A stretch of DNA of 64,000 nt from Hysterangium stoloniferum (lineage: Eukaryota; Basidiomycota; Agaricomycetes; Hysterangiales; Hysterangiaceae), in the NCBI GenBank assembly GCA_015178975.1, contig WHVD01000023.1, forward strand, positions 310,001 to 374,000, in the 5' to 3' direction. The notes under the pieces are model-generated. The model was given only the letters and a program-made list of their open reading frames with translations. It searched no databases and was not told where the DNA came from. Positions 1-11,178 of this stretch are shown here, in pieces (the stretch's first letter is position 1; every line of letters starts with the position of its first letter). The position numbers and the translations under genes were made by a program.

Positions 1-345
1 CATATCTATTCAGACTACAATTCACAAGACCCCGCTGACCGAACGCTTTACGTCACCTCCAGATGGATAATAATCGTAATGCTTCAATGGCGTTCTACAA
101 AATACAGAATATATTTAACCGGGTTGAACCGGTTATAAACCACTTTCAAACTGAACCGTTTCCAAACCGAGCCGAAACCGAAGAGATGCCAAAAATAAAG
201 TTTCGTTAGGTTCGTTACTCGTAATGGAGGGTCAAACCGAACGAAACAGTAATTTCAATAAAGCAGTTTGTCTAGGTGATTCTACGCTGTTTGATTCGAG
301 GAAATATGTGGGTATTAAGCTTCAGAGTAAAAGTAATCGCTTACT
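1..345. other. AT-rich 3' flank of the first terpene synthase, with degenerate AACCG/AAACCG repeats
   Basis: No gene is seen. Between about 118 and 250 the words aaccg and aaaccg recur many times on the plus strand, giving a degenerate short-period repeat. A similar loose accgg-rich patch occurs near 40,937-41,000. This may be the worn end of a mobile element, but no termini can be defined. Confidence 0.4.
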
Positions 346-1586
346 TTAAACCCGTACCGCATGAGCTTCCGTACTTGTTTGCAACTGGTAATCATACTGT
401 CGTCCTAAAGGCTCATCGGCCAGCTCAATTTCCCGACTGTTTCGCACCATTTCACCTTCATTGCCGAAGTATCGCGGGCTTTTGTGGGACCACTCATGCA
501 TACCAGTCAGAAAATAGCCTATCCCGTCAGTATGCAGCAAAAGAGCCTGCTGTTCATCGGCTGAAAACGAGGGGACATTTTGTAAATTGTCGAAGAACGA
601 CTGAGCGGTCTGTCGGAAGAGTTCGCCACAATAGTCAATAGCTTCCTGTACGCTGATGGACTTTTCTTTTATAACAGTCGTTACGAGATTATGTGCGTGT
701 ACGCCACGCGCACGCTCGAAACTATATGAATAAATATCCTGGGTGAGATAGCGAATATTAGCGAAATGCGACAGAATTTAGAATGGTTCTTTGGTTTACA
801 TTGTGAATCCATGTCAAATCGATCCCATCCTCAGTGAGACGTTGAACGCGTGGGTCCGAGGTGACACTTTCAGGTATGTCAGCTGCAAGCATGCAGACAT
901 CTAGAGTTGCCTTCATAGCTGCGGTGCTGCGCCTATGAAGAAAATATTCTTTTACGCTGGGATGTATATGCCCTGTTTCCCTGTTGTTGGCTTCGTTAAA
1001 GACGGCTTCAATGTATACTTCGAGGTCTCTTTGCAAACGGTCGGCAGAAGATGGAACAGAAAAGTTGCGGATGCGAGACCACACTCTATGAGTCACGATT
1101 TTGGTCAGTATGGAGGTCTGGGCACGAGAAGAGAAACCTACTCTCTGGTCATTTCTCCTAGTGCATGTGTCCCCACCGGGAGAGGCTGCGACGGATCCCT
1201 GAAGATGATCATTGATAAACGAATGGACATAAAATGTCATACATTTGGGGATAAACTTACCTTAGCGCACCCAAAATAATGTTCGTCAGTTCCCTCGCTG
1301 CCTCACCGCTTTGAAGGTCGGTGAGCTCGTCGATAAGATAGAACCAATGGAACAGATCAACGGCGAGCCGGTGGTGCTCTTGACTAATAGTGGGATAAAA
1401 TAATGACGCTAGTAGCGGGAAATTGAAGCGATGGAAAGCTGTTAAATCCGTAGGGGGTAATATCTGGAACGTTTCCATCCATTTCTTGCTTTCCATAGCA
1501 TTTGAGTGATATTGGGGGTTAACTTTGCACTCGTATGGCCAGCTAATTATCGCAAAAAGATCAGGAACGATAATCGTCTTAGACAT
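346..1586 (-). CDS. Sesquiterpene synthase-like (TRI5-type terpene cyclase), copy 1, four exons
   Basis: This class I terpene cyclase would ionise a prenyl diphosphate, most likely farnesyl diphosphate, with three magnesium ions in the cytosol. Inferred exons on the minus strand are 1586-1261, 1198-1142, 1085-800 and 738-346, giving about 353 aa, the usual length for basidiomycete sesquiterpene synthases. The aspartate-rich motif reads DELTD, near residue 90. Splicing at CACAAT|GTAAAC and CACCCAG|GATATT joins N to DIYSYSFE, making a complete NDxxSxxxE metal motif across the junction. A C-terminal RY pair (SPRYFGNEG) is also present, so all catalytic signatures are intact. The gene is tandem with a paralogue at 4429-5720 that has the same three intron positions and the same 57 and 286 nt internal exons. 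Product and clade cannot be told from sequence alone. Confidence 0.88.
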
Positions 1587-1642
1587 TTGACAGTTTGGTT
1601 GGGGTTGCTCGTGAGATGGTCTTACATTAACGATACTGAGTC

Positions 1643-1652
1643 CCTTTTATCT
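1643..1652 (-). promoter_or_regulatory. AGATAAAAGG box upstream of terpene synthase copy 1
   Basis: AGATAAAAGG lies about 57 bp before the start codon. Near-identical AGATAAAGG boxes lie 68 bp before copy 2 and 54 bp before copy 3. The shared word at a shared distance suggests a TATA-like core promoter or a GATA-type site. This is inferred from the comparison only. Confidence 0.4.
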
Positions 1653-2079
1653 ACTCCGACTCAATTCTGTCCGTAGCGCGTTATCCCTATCGCGAGAGGC
1701 ATAGGCAGAAGGTAGGTTAGTCCGACCATCTCCAAATATGTCAGCCATTGAAATGAACCAGATTAGAAGCGATTGGCCGGGCAGGGATAAACACCTTGGG
1801 GTGTAGGTTATTACCGAGACGAAGCCACCGAGAGGTGCTGTACAACAGGGTTGACTATGCCATTAACACACAGCCCAAGGTCCAGTCAGACAAGGGGCCA
1901 TATCCGGGGCTTCTCCGCTGGTAAACCTGATCTGCACTGAATTTTATCCAAGCGGCCCTACGGGTGAACGATGGCGAAATCGTGTTTGTGAGTTTAAGTC
2001 TGTTACCAGTAGGCCACTAATAACTCGGAGATCTTCAACAATCACCAACGTATTAAACGTGGTGTAGTATACAGTGGAT
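1653..2079. other. Intergenic, no gene seen
   Basis: No supportable reading frame is present. The first ~50 bp resemble the equivalent stretch upstream of terpene synthase copy 2, consistent with a duplication that carried part of the promoter. The rest has no recognisable content. Confidence 0.4.
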
Positions 2080-2403
2080 AAATAGTTCAAATAGGTTTAC
2101 ATAAAATACTGACGTGCTTTCATTCTGTGAGGGTATCAGAGACATACCCTTTGTTTAATTCACAATTCGCAGGGCACTGTATGTCATCAATTCCCACGAG
2201 GCTGTTTACCGAACCGCTGGCCAATAGCCGCTAACGGTTAACACTCGTTTCGAATGCAGTTTATGTTCATGATTTCAAACGGAATGCGGTTAACTCAGTG
2301 ACAAGCGCCAACGGGCACTAGTACGTGCCACCGAGCTCTCATAATTGCAAAGATAACATAACGGTTATAATAACCATTCATGTGAGAAAAGATATTGTGT
2401 GCT
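2080..2403 (+). repeat. Dispersed repeat family X, copy 1
   Basis: This roughly 320 bp sequence recurs at 2755-3090 in the same direction and at about 11,845-12,190 inverted. Shared landmarks are a tgtgagggtatc / gcgagggcacc segment, ccttTgTttaatt, acactcg/acaca and the block around agtgacaagcgycaa ending near caccgagctctc. Copies differ at many sites, so they are old. No coding content or termini were found; a MITE or LTR relic is possible. Confidence 0.6.
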
Positions 2404-2754
2404 CATTAGAAGAACGCCTGCAAGTTGACGTGACTCCAGCGTTAGAGTACTCAAGAAGGGAGGATCTGCATTCGCTACTTCACCTTTGCTCAACGCACTG
2501 AAGAACATAGCTCACAGTTGCATTCCACCAAAACCTGAGGCTGAAGTCTGAGGAGAGCACATCTTGATTGACTCATCTGCTTGATTCTAGAATACGGGGA
2601 CTTCCTCCGGGAGCCATCCGGATCAAATGCCAATTTATTGATGATGAAGCTGGGATGAAGGCAATCAATGGAGTCTTGTGATTTAATGAAGTGGGCATTC
2701 TAAGAGACATGTATTTGATAGGTTTTCGGGATGTAGCATTGGATAGCTCAACGC
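2404..2754. other. Spacer between two direct repeats, no gene seen
   Basis: This is about 350 bp between copies 1 and 2 of repeat family X. No convincing reading frame or structured element was seen. If the two copies are the ends of one degenerate element, this is its interior. Confidence 0.35.
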
Positions 2755-3090
2755 CATGCGGTCGGTAGGTTTAAATTGCCAACGTGCGTTCAGAGTCTGC
2801 GAGGGCACCAGATACATATCCTTTGTGTTTAATTAACTGTTCGAACTGCAATCGCGTGACATCATATCCTATAACACTGTTCACACAGAAGCGCTGATCA
2901 ATGATCGGTCATTGACGACTCCACCGCTAATAACACATCTTTCAAATAATAGAGTCCATGTCCACAATTTCAGACGGAACGTGGTGAGTGACAAGCGTCA
3001 ATGGGCACTATACTGTCTCACCCAGCTCTCCTAATGACAAAGATAACATTACAATCTTACAATCATTCACTGAAAGAGAAGAACTCTGTA
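2755..3090 (+). repeat. Dispersed repeat family X, copy 2
   Basis: This is a direct repeat of 2080-2403, about 675 bp downstream. It opens with gcggtcggtaggttt, which also appears inverted in the 11.8-12.2 kb copy, and ends near the cacccagctctc segment followed by acaaagataacatta. Divergence is substantial, with scattered substitutions and small gaps. Confidence 0.6.
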
Positions 3091-3592
3091 CTTGATCGTA
3101 TAAACAACAGTCCTTGTCCAGTAGAAGACAATAACTGGCATTTTTTCAAAAACACCCAGTCGCATATTCATACCACTCCAACCCTACTGACGAGAAATTG
3201 AAATCCTCCGGAGTACAAGTAATTATCCAGCAGAGGTTCATACCGAGAGGAAGCCTTCGAAAGACGCATATTAGTCATTGGCTACCATAGCAGGGTCCCA
3301 GCGTCAGAAACTGGAGCTCCGATTATGGAGATGTGCAGGATACCACTAGAGCCTGAGCTGTGAGTCTGCTATTCTAGTGGATATTTTTGGCCGCAGCGAA
3401 CGATCTCATATTCCCAGCTCCAATTTGAAAGCAATCAAGCAATTGTTTTCCCACCATAGATTGGGACGTCGTCAAGAAATGGAATTCGAAACCGTTCACT
3501 GCTCTAGCGTGATAACTAGCCTAGCTAGTTTTCTAACGATGCTATAAAGAAATTATTCCCTAACGCAGTTCAAGTATCATAGGATTGTAACT
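3091..3592. other. Intergenic, no gene seen
   Basis: No supportable gene is present. A short stretch near 3236-3270 (accgagaggaagcc) weakly resembles 1811-1840 (accgagacgaagcc), suggesting more worn duplicated sequence. Confidence 0.3.
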
Positions 3593-3690
3593 ACTGTTGA
3601 AGTTATTTGCGCAGTTCCGAATATAACTCTCATGGAGAGATAGACCTTCACTCTAACACGCATTGTTATCTACTAAATATAACTGAAGTA
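3593..3690 (+). repeat. Dispersed repeat family Y, copy 1
   Basis: About 98 bp, beginning near ttatttgcgcagttc and containing gatagaccttcact and cattgttatctac. A second copy lies at 14,858-14,960. Identity is high over most of the length, with a few substitutions and 1-2 bp gaps. The family is unidentified. Confidence 0.6.
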
Positions 3691-4428
3691 CCACACCCCG
3701 CCACCCCTCCCCAGTGCCTAAAACCATTTTTCCTGGCGGAGATTATCAGAAGCAGTGGTGTCTCGTTTTCTCTCTCTTGTAATTATTAGAATCGCAACCA
3801 AATAAATATTACAGTCAGCCCCGTTATCAATGAAGAAGGTTTTGGAAAGCGAGTTCTACTGGGATTTTTGTTGCCGTTAAAATTTCGTCCAAATGAATCT
3901 AACTATACGTTTATTTTCATCCCTATCTCCGGGGATGGTTGCATCCTCGACCAATTTTCGGATATGTTACCGAACATAGGATTAGCCCTAAGTGATAAAA
4001 CTGGAATAAAAAGAATAGCTAGATGGTATTGCACGAGAATAACAATACTGAATACCTCAAGTGTGATATCGCTTGCTCTCAATTGCCACACAGCATAAAG
4101 TATTATCATTTTTCTACAAGAGCCCAAGCGAAGGGAAGAGAAGACAGCCTAATCATCGGTGCACAACTCGGGCAGTGGGTTGTAATAAATAGATGAACGA
4201 CCACGACCCCGGCTTCAAAGCTGACCTTAGCGCTGAAGACCCGATTCCAGGGTATCATGCTCCACCTGCCCCACCCTATGTATACAAGTATATATATCCG
4301 TTGAGCTCATTTCGAAACCGATGGCTTTAAGTCGAACCTTTAAATATAGTAATAGATAAACCACGCCTGGCTAATCCAATACCGAACTATTTAAATACAT
4401 ACAAAAGCATTGAAGCTTGAGAATAAAT
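3691..4428. other. Intergenic, short overlapping ORFs only
   Basis: Two short opposite-strand ORFs (3868-4098 and 3903-4127) overlap each other and show no recognisable domain, so neither is called as a gene. The DNA is AT-rich and otherwise featureless. Confidence 0.35.
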
Positions 4429-5720
4429 CTAATTTCTTTCTTTAGAGCAGCAGGATGTCGTCGAACCTCCAGCGCCGGCATGAAGTTTTTTATTGGCTTG
4501 TAACTGGCAATCATACTGGCGGCCTGAAGGCTCCTTGCTGAGCTCAAGCCTCCGAGTCACTCGTATCGTTTCACCTTTATTGCCGAAATATCGCTGGCTC
4601 CTGTACGACCACTCGGTCATTCCGGTCAGATGTTGTGTTATACCGTCCGCGTACAGCAGAAGGACCTTCTGTACATCAAGGGAAGAGTTGGGGACGTTCT
4701 TTAAATTGTCGAAGAATGATTGAGCGGTTTGACGGAAGAGTTCGCCACAATGGTCAAGAGCGTCCTGTACGCTGATGACATTCTCCTTCATAACAACAGT
4801 GACGAGGTTATGTGCGTGTATGCCTTGTCCACGCTCGTAATTATAGGAATAAACATCCTGGATGAGATGGTGGATATTAGCTAATTACAAAATTTAGACC
4901 TGGTTCCATCGTTTACATTTTGGATGGCTATGAAGTCAAGTCCGTTCTCGATGAGACGGCGAACGACGGGGTGCGACATGAGGTTTTCAGGTAAGTCAAC
5001 CGTGAGTGTATAGAGATCTAAAACCGCTTTCGAACCCGAGGTGCAGCGCCTATGGATGAGATATTCCTTTACGCTAGTATGTATATACCCTATTTCCCTA
5101 TCCCGTGCTTCAAGGGTGACAGATTCAACGTATTCTTCGAGGTCCTTTTGCAAACGGGCGGCAGAAGATGGAACACAAAATTCAAGGAAGCGAGACCACA
5201 TACTACGTGATATGAATTTTCGCTCAGAATGACAGTTCAAGTCATGATAAGTAAAAATCACTCTATGGTCATCTCCCCGAGTACATGGGTTCCCACCGGG
5301 AGAGGTTGCGAGGGGTCCCTACAGATCATCGTTAATAAACAGTGGGAATAAAATGATATACATTTAAGGATATGGCCAAGATACTTACCGCAATACACCC
5401 AACAGAACGTTCGCTAGCTCCCTCGCTGCGTCCCCGCTTTGAACGTCGGTGATCTCATCAAACAGGAAGAACCAGTACATCAAATCAACGACTAAGCGGT
5501 GGTGCTCCCGACTGATTGTAGGATATATTAGTGACGTCAATAACGGGAAATCGCAGCGATGGAAGGCTGCTAAATCCTTTGGAGTTAACATCTGGAAGCT
5601 TTCCATCCATTGCGTGCTTTCCATTGCGTTTGAATGATGGTGAGGGTTTATCGTACACTCGTATGGCCAGTTAAAGATCGCAAGGAGATCAGGGAGGGTG
5701 ACAGTAGTGGTCGTAGACAT
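4429..5720 (-). CDS. Sesquiterpene synthase-like (TRI5-type terpene cyclase), copy 2, four exons
   Basis: A tandem paralogue of the gene at 346-1586, expected to cyclise a prenyl diphosphate in the cytosol. Inferred exons are 5720-5389, 5318-5262, 5202-4917 and 4857-4429, about 367 aa. The metal-binding motif reads DEITD. The second motif is completed only by splicing, since CCAAAAT|GTAAAC joins CATCCAG|GATGTT to give N + DVYSYNYE. The RY signature reads SQRYFGNKG. The middle exons are 57 and 286 nt, exactly as in copies 1 and 3. The C-terminus runs about 10 residues past copy 1 and ends in a low-complexity tail. All visible catalytic residues are present, so it is probably functional. Confidence 0.88.
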
Positions 5721-5787
5721 TTATCAATTTGATTTGTGGGGGGGGTGTTTAACCTTTGAGATGATCCACATTGACAATCGTGATGAA

Positions 5788-5796
5788 CCTTTATCT
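5788..5796 (-). promoter_or_regulatory. AGATAAAGG box upstream of terpene synthase copy 2
   Basis: It lies 68 bp before the start codon and is the counterpart of boxes upstream of copies 1 and 3. The 50 bp between box and gene also partly match copy 1 (a GATCATCTCA / GACCATCTCA segment), consistent with shared promoter ancestry. Confidence 0.4.
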
Positions 5797-6400
5797 ACCA
5801 TAGTGGCGGTGTTGGGGGGTATGTGTGTAAGTACTGCAGGCTAGCCAGTGGTAGCAGTTAGCGAGGCGCCGTCGTGTCGCTGAGTTTTAGTGAGCAGATG
5901 GCGATTGAATGTTGAATACTTGTCATGTGATAGCGTTGAACTGCCAATTTCGCCGCATATGGTCAGAGGTCGGACGCGCCAAAGGCAGTAGCTGATGCGT
6001 GTCGCTCTGGATAGCATCTACCATATCGTCCATGATGTTCTCACTTCTCAAATAGTAGAAAACCCGGATTGTCATAAGTTGAGGACTCAGTGTTACGACT
6101 CGGCATCCCGGCCACAGATCTCATCGAGTCCCCAAATCTCATCTTATTCACTTAGCGTCAACTTAAGCTCACTTGCTCTTATGTGCCGTACCATCGCCCA
6201 GACACGCTCTCAGACCTTTAAGATGTGTAATTATCAATTTCTAATGATAAAAGAAGTTATTCCCCTGCAGTAATGAGATAAATTTCCGTTGTTGTATTTA
6301 CATAATAGGGAAAATTAAGTTTTTATAAAAAAAATCTTATTGTCTGGATCGAAAATGACATGTGTAAGAATAAAATTGATTAAGATACATCTCTGCGACA
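5797..6400. other. Intergenic, no gene seen
   Basis: An ORF at 5995-6273 shows no domain and is not supported as a gene. No repeats were recognised. The segment separates the tandem terpene synthases from mobile-element debris. Confidence 0.35.
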
Positions 6401-7769
6401 TTAACATTGAAATCGGATGGAAAGTAACTCGTAGAATTCCCGGTGCTGATGGCAGCAAGTTGATGTGGTCGACCGGTGCTGATGGCGACAATTTGAGCGG
6501 CATGTGTGGTGAGGCTGGTCCATTTGGGCTATAGGATACATTTGTGAATTTTGCCTTAAGAATTCGGGCTCTACATGAGGAAAAGGAAACGGCGTGTTGT
6601 GATGAGAATACATTGAAGAGTTACTGGGAGAGTATGGATGCATATCCTGAAGGATGACGAAAGTAGGTGGGTTATAGTGCTCAAGCTCAGTTTGAAGGTG
6701 GTAGGCAGGTGGCTGTGTTGGTGTCAAAGTGATTTGAGAATGAGACGAAGATGTCGGGTTTGAAAAATGAGAGTCTGGAGTTATTGTTGAGGGATATGAC
6801 ATCTGAATTGGCTGTTTATAGGTTAATGAAGCTGTGTTGGATAGTTTTGAAGCCTCTTTAAGTGCAGGGTCCAATCTTCCCTGAGCCTCTCAAAATTAAC
6901 TTCCTTAGATTGTCCTGCATCTCAGTCAGTCGTTTTCTGTCCTGTCGCTGCCTTTTCACTGGTCGTTCATGATCTTTGCCTTTGCCAGTAGAGGATTTGA
7001 GGACCGAGGCTTGAGTTTCTACATGGGTTTGCAGACTGAGCACTTCGTTATACAAAACGTTAATATCTTCATCGATAGACTCGATGGTATGTTTTTGAAC
7101 CAGCCGTAGAAATAAGCAAATTAGTAAGAGATTAATAAAAGACAAGAGAAAAGGTTCAGAAATCTACTACTTACTTCTTTGAATCACACGTGCCGCTCTG
7201 TGAAAGTGAGTCGCCTGTTGATCTCTCATATTGATACCATATTTGCACAGAATCTCGAGGCTGACCATACATCGAGAGCCAAATTGCATTCCATGCACAT
7301 GATTCCCACTAACATCGTTAGTTTTATCCCATCTCGATTTATATTTCGATGTGCCTGCTCATTACCATTGGATGTTGATGGTGATGCTTTCCATATTTCA
7401 AGTGGAATTTTGCTCAGTGGCTGGTAAATCCCTGCAGAGATGAATCCAGATGCTGCTTCTTTATCTTTTAACCAGTCTAGTTGTTGTAGTTTATCAGATA
7501 TTAGAAAATATGCAACAAGATATGAAACTTGTACCTGCTGCCTTCTTTCCTCCTGAACAGATTAATTGTAAGGTACCTTCGAAGTCAGGTAATGGCTCTG
7601 CAGAGTAAAGGCTCATCATCACAACACAAATGGGAAATGTGATGTGTCCTTTTAGGTTTTCAACCTTCTGTGTGAAATATGTAAAGCAAAGATGGTACAA
7701 ATGGGCTAAGTGTTCATATGGTGACAGAGTATGCAGTGCTTTGGTATGTTTAATACCCTGCCATCCCAC
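6401..7769 (-). pseudogene. Broken TE-associated protein gene, C-terminal part
   Basis: Read on the minus strand from about 7769 down, frames encode a segment with LDWLKDKEAASGFI, PLEIWKAS and SNGNEQAHRNINRDG, then (after a one-base frameshift near 7290) MRDQQATHFHRAARVIQRS. It continues past a likely intron into a coiled-coil-like region with many K, R and E (6900-7100). Another frameshift near 6870 enters a serine/proline/histidine-rich tail ending near 6401. I recognise the NGNEQAHRNINRDG style only as belonging to dispersed, repeat-associated hypothetical proteins of Agaricomycetes; the exact transposon family is not certain. Frameshifts mark it as dead. The N-terminal part probably lies at 9246-10,104, on the other side of an inserted LTR. 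Confidence 0.55.
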
Positions 7770-8354
7770 AACAAATTTCTTCGCAGTACAACCCGAGACC
7801 TAAAGAAGGATTGGGTTGACTGGTTGAACATAGCTGATTTTCACAAACCTAGTGCTTGACCCCTGTGGCCATCAGCCATGATGCTATCAAAGCCCCTCAC
7901 CATGTATATGATGAAACTTAACCATTAGATCTGTGTCTTCTTCTATGATGTTAAATATACATTAAAGTAAAATTTGGTGTGCTAGTGCACTCTGTGAGGT
8001 AGTAAATGCCTGAGCGACTACAATGGCTATATTATGTATTTGAGATTAGGGATGGTAATAAACAGTCACACACCATGAATACTCAGGAAACCATGCTTCC
8101 ATCTCAAATTCTTACAAGTTGTGAAGCCATTTGAAAGATGTGTCAATGGATGGCCGTTTGGTTTTGGATAGCAGTATACTCATGGTATGAAACATGCATA
8201 CCACAAGCTGAAAGGTTCTTTCACCTGGGATCTCAGTCTCATTTTCATGAAGGTTTAATATTTATTTGCAACAAAGGTTTTAAACTAATATATGTATGTA
8301 CATAGTAACCCCATATAGAGCCTCTTCAGCACAGATGTCTTTGAGCCCACCCTC
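7770..8354. other. Probable continuation of the broken TE-associated gene, no clear frame
   Basis: No clean reading frame was found. Position and orientation of the flanking fragments suggest decayed interior or intron sequence of the same mobile-element gene. Confidence 0.3.
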
Positions 8355-8994
8355 TGTGAAGAGTTGTGGAAGTTCTGACCACTCAATATACAGAGAATAT
8401 CGACCTTCTAGGTATGATATGAGTATTGACTGTTGAAGTACAATACAAATATAAATAAAGCTAGTTGACTTAAGTAACTGTAGGATAGTTTAAGATAACT
8501 ATAGTAAAGGGAGTTGACCTTATGGTGCAATTCCAAAGAGTAGACTCAATGAACTGATAAAGGTAGGAGAAGTGTCATTGATAGAGGAGTAGAGCACAGT
8601 AGTAGTAGTGATTTGCAGTAAGTTTGGATAACAGGTCAAGCTTCGACTAGAAAGTATGAAGCTAAAAGATATGAGTAGTTCTAGTTAAGAGCCATTTGAG
8701 ATGGCCGAGATGATACCCCAATCACAGCTTGCAGGACACTTAAAGGAGTGTCTGGGCAAGTCGTGGTTACAGGGTAAAAAGTGTCTGAGTTTCTTGTTAT
8801 GCCCACTAGTGTACATAAGTATAACAGTATGTAAGCACTCATATGTAAGGTCTATGTACCCACAAGCATATATAGATCTTTGAACTAATATAAATGCATG
8901 TAATCAAAGAATTAGATGATTTTAAAAATAGTAGAAAATAAGGAAAAAATATGGGGAATATAGTCTGATAAGATAGTTACATTCTGTCAGGGTA
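8355..8994 (+). mobile_element. LTR of a Gypsy-type family (family G), copy A, 3'-truncated
   Basis: Starts tgtgaagagttgtgg and matches copies at 10,289-10,929, 58,544-59,219 and inverted 63,042-63,439 over most of its length. Shared landmarks are the gaatatcgac / gaatatcat start, the ccaatcacagcttgcag segment, gtgtctgggcaagt and the tatgtacccacaagcat block. The terminal acctctcaca seen in other copies is missing. It sits within the broken minus-strand gene. Confidence 0.7.
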
Positions 8995-8995
8995 T

Positions 8996-9021
8996 TGATT
9001 TTATTTTATTTTATTTTATTA
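8996..9021. repeat. (TTTTA)n microsatellite
   Basis: A run of about five TTTTA units directly follows the truncated LTR end, where the expected acctctcaca terminus should be. It may mark the site of end loss. Confidence 0.7.
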
Positions 9022-9245
9022 TGTACCTACAAAACAGTGCAGGCAAAGGCATGAGCATAATTACATAATTGTGCTGCTGCCTGCATGAAAAGTGACATGG
9101 TGCAGCAATGGCACAGCCAAACAATGGTGCTGATATGTATAAGGCTGACACCACCACTTACACCCCAATGGACACACAGGAGTGGCTGTGCATCAGCACC
9201 GCAATGCAATGCAGTGCAGCAACACTACAGCACAGTTGATATTGC

Positions 9246-10104
9246 TCACACATTGAGTGGTAATTTACTCAACTCTTCACAGTATTGGGGGAACCCTTGA
9301 GCTCTTAAAGTCATGGAAGCCAGAGATGAGGGTACCTGCATCATCTCATCATAGTTGTGCAGTAACTCCATAATCATTTTCTTGCACTTTTCCTTGGTTG
9401 TGCATGAGTCTAGACCAAAGGCTGAAATATGCAAAAGGTATGTTGGGTGACTTTTCAAAAAGAGAACACTCTAATGTCTGAATGTACAGATATTGATAGT
9501 CGACCTTGGGAACAACATGATTATGTCCAATCAGTACATGCAAAATCTGCAATGTGTCGTTATGTACACTGAGCAAATCTACCAGTTGAATGAACAACTC
9601 CCTTTTAATCATTTTCCTTTCCCTTCCCATTGGAATTGTTAGCTTGTTGGACCATTCAGGGATCAATTGAGTGAGCTCATCTAGAGTTCTTGATCATGTA
9701 AGAAGGGGTTGGGCCGATAAAATACCATGATACCTACCCAACCAAACTGCAATCATCACAGGCAGGGTGGGGTATCTCACTTTGTAGTCCTGTCCAATCG
9801 CTGTAATTTCCTCCTCTGAAATCTGAGAGGCATAGTACATGTCCCATTTGTTATTGATGGGTTCATCATAAACCAATTGACCATGATAGGTGCACTGAAG
9901 CATTACCTGATGTGGTGGAAATTGTAGTCTCATGTTGTCATTATGTGCAGGTGAAGCATTCCTTTCCAGTGTTTTCAGTTGTTCCTGGTGTGAGTGTGGT
10001 CCTGATTGACTGAGTGAGGCAACCATCGGTGGTTCAATTTTAATTTGAGGGGAACCTCTGACAGAGGCTTGTTTTTGGGAAGTCAATGAGGGCTTCCTCA
10101 TCAT
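9246..10104 (-). pseudogene. Broken TE-associated protein gene, N-terminal part
   Basis: The reading frame at 10,104-9694 starts MMRKPSLTSQKQAS and encodes a charged region with DNMRLQFPPHQVMLQC and KWDMYYASQISEEEI. Related frames continue at 9666-9349 and 9458-9246 with frame changes. No domain is recognised. Strand and position suggest that it and the 6401-7769 fragment are parts of one gene, interrupted by a Gypsy LTR (8355-8994). It lies between LTR copies A and B, both on the opposite strand. Confidence 0.45.
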
Positions 10105-10288
10105 AATGTTACCAGGCAGTTCAAGACTAATGGGTCTTCATCACAGGAAAGAACTGCTTGACCCCACTGAAGGTTTCACAGCCTGTTCCTTACCCATAGT
10201 CATCATGTGTAGCTAAAAGTAGATGCTTTTCTTTTTTTTATAAAATATTTTCTTCATAGGAAAAGAATAGTCTGGCTCAGATCATCAC

Positions 10289-10929
10289 TGTGAAGAGTCA
10301 TGGAAGTTCCAACTGCTCTATATACAAAGAATATCATCCGTCTAGGTATAACAGAATAATATATTGACTATCAAAGTACAATAATATATAGTAGAATAGG
10401 TTTATGTAGTTGACTTTAGTAGCCTGCATAGGATACTTAAGATGACTAAGGGAGAACAGAATTGACCTTACAGTATGATTCCAAAGGGTGGGTTAATGGA
10501 GTAATGAGTTAAGAGAGAGGTTGATATGAGTAAGGTGAGGCACAAGTACAGTAGAAACCAATGATAATTCGAGCTTCAACTCTACAGTACAAAGCTAGAT
10601 GATTGTTGTAGGTTCTATTTAAAAGCCATTCAAGATGGCTGAGACAATACCCCAATCACAACTTGCAGAACACTAAAAAGGGTGTCTGGGCATGTTGTGG
10701 TTATGGGGTAAAAGTGTCTGAGTTATGCCCACTAGTGTACATAAGTGTGACTGTATGTAAGTGCTCATAAAGTCTATGTACCCACAAGCATACATAGATC
10801 TTCAAACTAATATAAACACATATAATTGAAGAATTAGATGGTTTAAAAAATGGTAGAAAAATGAGAAAAAATATGGGGAACACAATGTGGTAAGCTGGTT
10901 ACATTCCCATGAGGAGGGTACCTCTCACA
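10289..10929 (+). mobile_element. LTR of Gypsy-type family G, copy B
   Basis: A full-length 641 bp LTR starting tgtgaagagtcatgg and ending acctctcaca. By eye it is only about 80% like copy A, so the pair does not look recent. Flanking 5-mers are atcac and agcac, not an exact target duplication. Its 3' end directly abuts a truncated Copia element. Confidence 0.7.
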
Positions 10930-10933
10930 AGCA

Positions 10934-11140
10934 CTAACTGTAGCCAAGGACCCAGAAGATCATGGATGAATGAAACATCTGGACTTGTGTACTACTGGTT
11001 ACATACATGACATGGTAGAAAAGGAATTAATCAACCCCATCTACCTACAAACAGATGAAATGCCAGCAGATATCCTAACCAAAGCATTACCAAAACCAAA
11101 GGTGGAACAGTTCAGATCCATGATGGGATTAGGAAACTGA
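10934..11140 (+). pseudogene. Copia-type polyprotein, C-terminal RNase H fragment
   Basis: One plus-strand frame gives a Ty1/Copia RNase H tail, with AKDPEDHGWMKHLDL, then INPIYLQTDEMPADIL, TKALPKPKVEQFRSM and MGLGN followed by a stop at about 11,140. This is the canonical end of Copia pol (KH-D, T-D-x-x-ADI-TK-L). Everything upstream has been cut away at the Gypsy LTR boundary, so only the last ~70 residues remain. Confidence 0.8.
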
Positions 11141-11178
11141 ACAGATATGGGGTTAAACAGGTGTTTCATCATAGGGTG

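Noticed and set aside
8355-10929. LTR copies A and B as the two ends of one Gypsy element
   Set aside because: They are only about 80% alike, copy A lacks its terminal bases, no target duplication is seen, and the 1.3 kb between them holds an unrelated opposite-strand gene fragment.
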